DNA of 8,893 bases from assembly GCA_009699025.1 (NCBI GenBank), contig WLOZ01000057.1, positions 1 to 8,893 on the forward strand, given 5' to 3'. A model generated the notes under the pieces. That model had not been told where the DNA came from and did no database searches. It saw only the letters and a program-made list of their open reading frames with translations. Every line of letters starts with the position of its first letter. Positions within the stretch are counted from its first letter, which is position 1. This DNA is from Actinomycetota bacterium. Its GTDB lineage: Bacteria; Actinomycetota; Actinomycetes; S36-B12; CAIYMF01. The translations under genes were made by a program, and so were the position numbers. Of this stretch, positions 5,959-8,893 are shown one piece after another.

Positions 5959-6663
5959 TCACGGGGCGAGCGCCACCTGATCGATGAATCGGTCAACCAG
6001 CCTCCGCGCGCGCATCGAGGCGTCGGCCTCGATCTCTTTGGTCTGAGCGATCAAAGCGTCGGCATCGTGGCCGTGCTCCTCGAGGTCGTCGTACCCACCG
6101 TTCTCCAGCCACCCCATGAAGGTCGACATCACGACCTCAGGGTGAAACTGCAGGGCGAGACTTCGGCCCAGCACGAACGCCTGGTCAGCCTTCGCCGATT
6201 GGGCAACGGTCGTTGCTCCCTCCGGCGGCACCCAGCGATCCTGATGCCACTCGAACCACGGGCCGGAGTCGACGAGATCGGGCCGGTGAGACACGATCGT
6301 GGTCCAGCCCACCTCGCGCTCAGGCGCCTTGTGCACCGAACCCCCGAGGGCCGCCGCAACAGCCTGACCGCCGAAGCAGATTCCGAGTAGCGGCACGCCC
6401 GCGTCGTGAGCGCGCCTGAGCAGCGCCAACTCATCGGCGATCCAGTCGATGACATGGTGGTCGTACACGGCCCAGATTGCGCCCATGGGGACAATCACGT
6501 CGTAGGCCAGGGGGTCGGGAAACTCGACCTCAACATGCGGATCAGGAAACTGCTCGCCGGGGACGACGAGGAAGTGCTCGACGTCGTAGCCGCGATTGAC
6601 GAACTGCTCGCCGATAGGCCCCGATGGTGAGACGTGGTCCTGCTGGATAAACAGCGCTCGCAC
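5959..6663 (-). CDS. Class I glutamine amidotransferase-like protein (GMP synthase-type GATase domain)
   Basis: The 234-residue product is a stand-alone triad amidotransferase. It has the N-terminal RALFIQQDHVSPSGPIGEQF, the segment DVIVPMGAIWAVYD (55-68), the nucleophile motif LLGICFGGQAVAAALGG with Cys96, and LALQFHPEV with His174 and Glu176. This resembles the GuaA-like single-domain proteins rather than the C26/PuuD type, so the window holds two different amidotransferase-fold enzymes. A bare domain may act as a gamma-glutamyl hydrolase or supply ammonia to a partner. The GTG at 6663 has GAAGGAG 6 nt upstream; the earlier in-frame ATG at 6723 would run through the predicted promoter. The gene is divergent from the ligase and convergent with the first P450, which suggests it serves the same pathway. 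Whether it cleaves the ligase product or performs a separate step cannot be told from sequence. Confidence 0.85.
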   Translation of the reverse strand: MRALFIQQDHVSPSGPIGEQFVNRGYDVEHFLVVPGEQFPDPHVEVEFPDPLAYDVIVPMGAIWAVYDHHVIDWIADELALLRRAHDAGVPLLGICFGGQAVAAALGGSVHKAPEREVGWTTIVSHRPDLVDSGPWFEWHQDRWVPPEGATTVAQSAKADQAFVLGRSLALQFHPEVVMSTFMGWLENGGYDDLEEHGHDADALIAQTKEIEADASMRARRLVDRFIDQVALAP

Positions 6664-6688
6664 TGTGTGCTCCTTCTCGTCGATTACG

Positions 6689-6717
6689 ACGGTAGGGGGT
6701 CTGAGGCCACGAGGCAA
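6689..6717 (-). promoter_or_regulatory. Predicted promoter of the GATase-like gene
   Basis: On the minus strand TTGCCT (6712-6717) and TACCGT (6689-6694) are spaced by 17 bp. The -35 is the same hexamer as at the first P450. The operator at 6776-6791 lies about 60 bp upstream of this promoter and does not overlap it, so its control of this gene is less certain. Confidence 0.45.
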
Positions 6718-6733
6718 TGTCACCTCGAAAGCG

Positions 6734-6753
6734 CTTCCCTCCGGGAGTGGAAG
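6734..6753. repeat. Second, different palindrome over the ligase -35 region
   Basis: CTTCC-CTCC and GGAG-T-GGAAG form a near-perfect inverted repeat around a single central G, with one unpaired T. It overlaps the proposed -35 of the ligase promoter and is unrelated in sequence to the three-copy operator. It might bind another regulator or be incidental. Confidence 0.3.
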
Positions 6754-6763
6754 AGACTATCTT
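6735..6763 (+). promoter_or_regulatory. Candidate promoter of the GS-like ligase / second P450 operon
   Basis: TTCCCT (6735-6740) and TATCTT (6758-6763) are spaced by 17 bp. Transcription would start around 6770, just before the operator at 6776-6791, the same geometry as at the first P450. The hexamers are only moderate matches to consensus. Confidence 0.4.
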
Positions 6764-6775
6764 TCCAGACACGAC

Positions 6776-6791
6776 TGTTTGGACCCAAACG
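6776..6791. promoter_or_regulatory. Operator copy 3 (TGTTTGG-AC-CCAAACG), between GATase and ligase genes
   Basis: The inner six bases of each arm (GTTTGG/CCAAAC) are perfectly inverted; only the outermost pair mismatches. It lies 31 bp before the ligase ATG in the 159-bp divergent gap, downstream of the candidate ligase promoter. The centre AC is the same as in copy 2. Confidence 0.75.
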
Positions 6792-6822
6792 ACCTGCCGG
6801 ATTACGCGTGAGGAGCTCTGGA

Positions 6823-8175
6823 ATGAAGCAGCAGCACGAGGTGGCGGCCGTGGTAGCCGACCTGCGAAGCCGTGGGATTGACGTGATTCGAGTGTCGTAC
6901 TCCGACATGATCGGCGTAGACCGCGGACGTGACGTGCTGATCGACGAGCTCGACTCGGTGATGCACCACGGCATCGCCTTCTGCCGCGCGATCTACCACA
7001 CCACCCCGCAGGGAGACGTCGTTCCCGTGCAGGGCGGTCTCGAGAGCGGGTTGCCCGACATCCTCGCTTTTCCTGACCTCAGCACGCTCACCGACCTTCC
7101 GTGGGAGCCCGGCATTGCGTGGTGCCTTGCCGACACGACCGTGGTTGGGGCTGGTGGCGAATTCGAGCCGGCGCTTGAGGCGCCCCGAGGTGTGGCGCGG
7201 CGCGTATCCGAGCGGCTCGCAACGTTGGGCCTGTCTGCTGTGATTGGCCCCGAGCTTGAGTTCTACCTGTGTGAGCCCGATGAGCGCGGCGGCTGGGCAC
7301 GGTACTCCGATGAGAAGGGCAACGTGTACGTGGTCGGGCGCAAGGGCGACCCGCGCGGCATCCTGCTCACCATGCTGCGCTATCTCCGCGATGCCGGCCT
7401 ACGCGTGACGGCCGCCAACCACGAGTTCTCGCCGGGGCAGTTCGAGATCAACCTCACCCACTCCGAGCTCGTCGACGCGTCGGATCGGGCTTTTCGAATG
7501 AAGTCAGCCGTTCAGGAGATCGCGCGTCACGAGGGTTTGATGGCGACCTTCATGGCGAAGCCGTTCAATGGCGAGGGCGGTAGCGGCTTTCACCTGCACC
7601 TCTCACTCGTCGACGCCGATGGCGCCAACGTGTTCGGCAGCCCTGAGGGCCCCGACGGCCTCTCGGCCGCTGGGCGGGCCGCTATCGCCGGGGTGCTCGC
7701 ACACGCGCCAGCACTCGCCGCGATTCTGAACCCCACCATCAACTCGTACAAGCGGTTCGGCCCCGACACGTTGGCCCCGTGGTTGATCGACTGGGGGCTC
7801 GACAACCGCAGCGCCATGGTGCGAATTCCGCCCGAGCGTGGCGAGGCGGCCCGCATGGAGGTTCGTCTTGGCGACGCCACCGCTAATCCCTACCTAGCGA
7901 TGGCTGCCGTGACCGCTGCCGTGTACCTCGGCCTGCGCGACAACCTTGAGCCGCAGGCCCCACTCGAGGGGTATGGATACGACCCTGAGTCAGCACCGAT
8001 GCTGCCTGGTTCGCTCACCGCCGCGCTCGATGCACTGGAGGCCGACACTGACCTCATCGAGGTGCTCGGCGAGTTCTTCGTGACGTCGTTTCTCACCTAC
8101 AAGCGCAACGAGGTCGAGAGGTTCAACGCGCACGTCACCGACTGGGAGTTCAGCGAGTACGCCTACCACCTGTGA
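6823..8175 (+). CDS. Glutamine synthetase-family gamma-glutamyl amide ligase (PuuA/GlnA3/GlnA4-like)
   Basis: The 450-residue product has the GS fold motifs in order: GPELEFYL (142-149), NHEFSPGQFEINL (199-211), AKPFNGEGGSGFHLHLSL (245-262), PTINSYKRFGPDTLAP (304-319), WGLDNRSAMVRIP (324-336) and RMEVRLGDATANPYLAMAA (344-362). Metal ligands (Glu144, Glu146, Glu201, Glu208, His257) and nucleotide/glutamate contacts appear kept. The flap Glu that in true GS takes a proton from ammonia (in 'YEAP', Glu327 of Salmonella GlnA) is Leu317 here. From memory, PuuA-type enzymes also lack it and use amines. The adenylylation motif NLYDLP is absent. The inferred reaction is ATP-dependent joining of glutamate to an amine, giving a gamma-glutamyl amide. 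The ATG has AGGAG 7 nt upstream; an in-frame GTG at 6808 lacks such a site. It leads an apparent operon with the P450 59 bp downstream. The amine is unknown. Confidence 0.92.
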   Translation: MKQQHEVAAVVADLRSRGIDVIRVSYSDMIGVDRGRDVLIDELDSVMHHGIAFCRAIYHTTPQGDVVPVQGGLESGLPDILAFPDLSTLTDLPWEPGIAWCLADTTVVGAGGEFEPALEAPRGVARRVSERLATLGLSAVIGPELEFYLCEPDERGGWARYSDEKGNVYVVGRKGDPRGILLTMLRYLRDAGLRVTAANHEFSPGQFEINLTHSELVDASDRAFRMKSAVQEIARHEGLMATFMAKPFNGEGGSGFHLHLSLVDADGANVFGSPEGPDGLSAAGRAAIAGVLAHAPALAAILNPTINSYKRFGPDTLAPWLIDWGLDNRSAMVRIPPERGEAARMEVRLGDATANPYLAMAAVTAAVYLGLRDNLEPQAPLEGYGYDPESAPMLPGSLTAALDALEADTDLIEVLGEFFVTSFLTYKRNEVERFNAHVTDWEFSEYAYHL

Positions 8176-8234
8176 TGGGCACGCCCCCCCAGCGCCACCT
8201 CTGATCGAACGCACGACCTCTTGAAGGAGCACCC

Positions 8235-8893
8235 ATGACTCGCACGCTCGCGGAAGCCGCCGCCGCACTCGCTGATCCCGACACCTTTGTCGATGGCCCG
8301 CCGTGGGAATTCTTCGCCGCGCTGCGCGAGTCTGACCCGGTGGCGTGGACCGCCGAGCCTGAGCCCAACCAAGGATTCTGGACCGTCACCCGGCACGCCG
8401 ACATCGTCGCCGTGAGCCGCGATTGGGAGACGTTCACCTCGAACAGGGGGGTGTCGCTCGAGGAGCTCGACGATGACCAGCTTGAGCACCGCACCTCGAT
8501 GATCGACACCGATCCTCCGGCGCACACCGCGATGCGGAAGATCCTCGCCGGACAGTTCACCCCGCGAGTCATCAACGGCTACGAGAGCTTCCTTCGTGGC
8601 GTGGTCGCGCGCACGATGGACAACGCGCTAGCACGCACTGAGTTCGAGTTCGTCGAGCAGGTGTCGAGCGAGATTCCGGTGCGCGTGCTCTCGCGCATGC
8701 TGTCAGTGCCCGATACCGACCACGCCAAGCTCACCAGCTGGGGCGACCGGCTGGTAGGTAACACCGACCCCGAATTCGCCGATGCGCTGCATGGATCGGA
8801 GGAAAGTGAGCAGTATCGACTGCTGCCCTTCCGGTCACCTGCGGCGCTCGAGGTATTCGAGTACGGCCGCGCCCTGCAGGCCGAGCGTCGCGC
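8235..8893 (+). CDS. Second cytochrome P450, N-terminal half (runs off right edge)
   Basis: From an ATG at 8235 with GAAGGAG 5 nt upstream, 219 codons stay open to the window end. The product is co-linear with the first half of the P450 at 4661: GFWTVTRHADIV (48-59), SLEELDDDQ (74-82), DTDPPAHTAMRKIL (91-104) with the usual DPPxH and Arg101, QFTPR, WGDRLVGNTDP (169-179) and an identical 16-residue stretch around residues 196-211 (LLPFRSPAALEVFEYG). I judge them roughly half identical by eye. Third codon positions differ often within the identical stretch, so the duplication is not recent. The I-helix, ExxR and heme Cys lie beyond the edge, so completeness is unproven. It follows the ligase by 59 bp in the same direction, with no promoter or operator seen between them, so co-transcription is likely. 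It probably acts on a related substrate in the same pathway. Confidence 0.9.
   Translation, partial: MTRTLAEAAAALADPDTFVDGPPWEFFAALRESDPVAWTAEPEPNQGFWTVTRHADIVAVSRDWETFTSNRGVSLEELDDDQLEHRTSMIDTDPPAHTAMRKILAGQFTPRVINGYESFLRGVVARTMDNALARTEFEFVEQVSSEIPVRVLSRMLSVPDTDHAKLTSWGDRLVGNTDPEFADALHGSEESEQYRLLPFRSPAALEVFEYGRALQAERR

Noticed and set aside
5542..6390. Plus-strand open frame across the P450-1 end and the convergent amidotransferase
   Set aside because: It overlaps the heme-binding part of P450-1 in another frame and runs antisense to the amidotransferase; the composition is that of a shadow frame.
6634..6822. N-terminal extension of the GS-like ligase to 6634
   Set aside because: It overlaps the opposite gene's start, both predicted promoters and the operator; the ATG at 6823 has AGGAG at ideal spacing and starts like family members.

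Overview
The window is high-GC, densely packed bacterial DNA that looks actinobacterial. Signs are G/C-ending codons, GTG starts, two promoters placed so close to their start codons that the mRNAs are probably leaderless, and two cytochrome P450s of the type common in actinobacterial catabolism. I cannot name the genus. I see no rRNA, tRNA, CRISPR array or insertion sequence.

The main content is a catabolic cluster whose gene set points to gamma-glutamylation of an amine. In window order it holds: the start of an aldehyde dehydrogenase (1-422, minus, running off the left edge); a PuuD-like peptidase-C26 glutamine amidotransferase (506-1210, plus); a 3-hydroxyisobutyrate-dehydrogenase-family protein (1244-2119, minus); a MarR-family regulator (3996-4568, minus); a cytochrome P450 (4661-5911, plus); a GMP-synthase-like class I amidotransferase (5959-6663, minus); a glutamine-synthetase-family ligase of the PuuA/GlnA3/GlnA4 kind (6823-8175, plus); and a second, paralogous P450 (8235 to the right edge, plus). 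The inferred scheme is that the ligase joins glutamate to an amine, a P450 oxidises the amine or its conjugate, dehydrogenases oxidise the product, and an amidotransferase-fold hydrolase releases glutamate.

Three copies of one palindrome, (C/T)GTTTGG-A(A/C)-CC(A/G)AACG, sit at 462-477, 4632-4647 and 6776-6791. Each lies in a divergent intergenic gap of this gene set, on or just downstream of a predicted -10 box. The middle copy is next to the MarR gene. They look like operators of a single local regulon that ties together the left end, the middle and the right end of the window.

Between the dehydrogenase and the MarR gene lies a different block (2116-3971): an XRE/nucleotidyltransferase (MntA-like) gene, a 42-codon remnant of its HepT/DUF86 HEPN partner, a ribbon-helix-helix protein, and a divergent sirtuin. 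The HepT remnant overlaps the gene before it by 4 bp and the dehydrogenase after it by 4 bp, so a decayed toxin-antitoxin operon now reads straight into a metabolic gene.

No electron-transfer partner for the P450s and no transporter is visible in the window; they may lie outside it.
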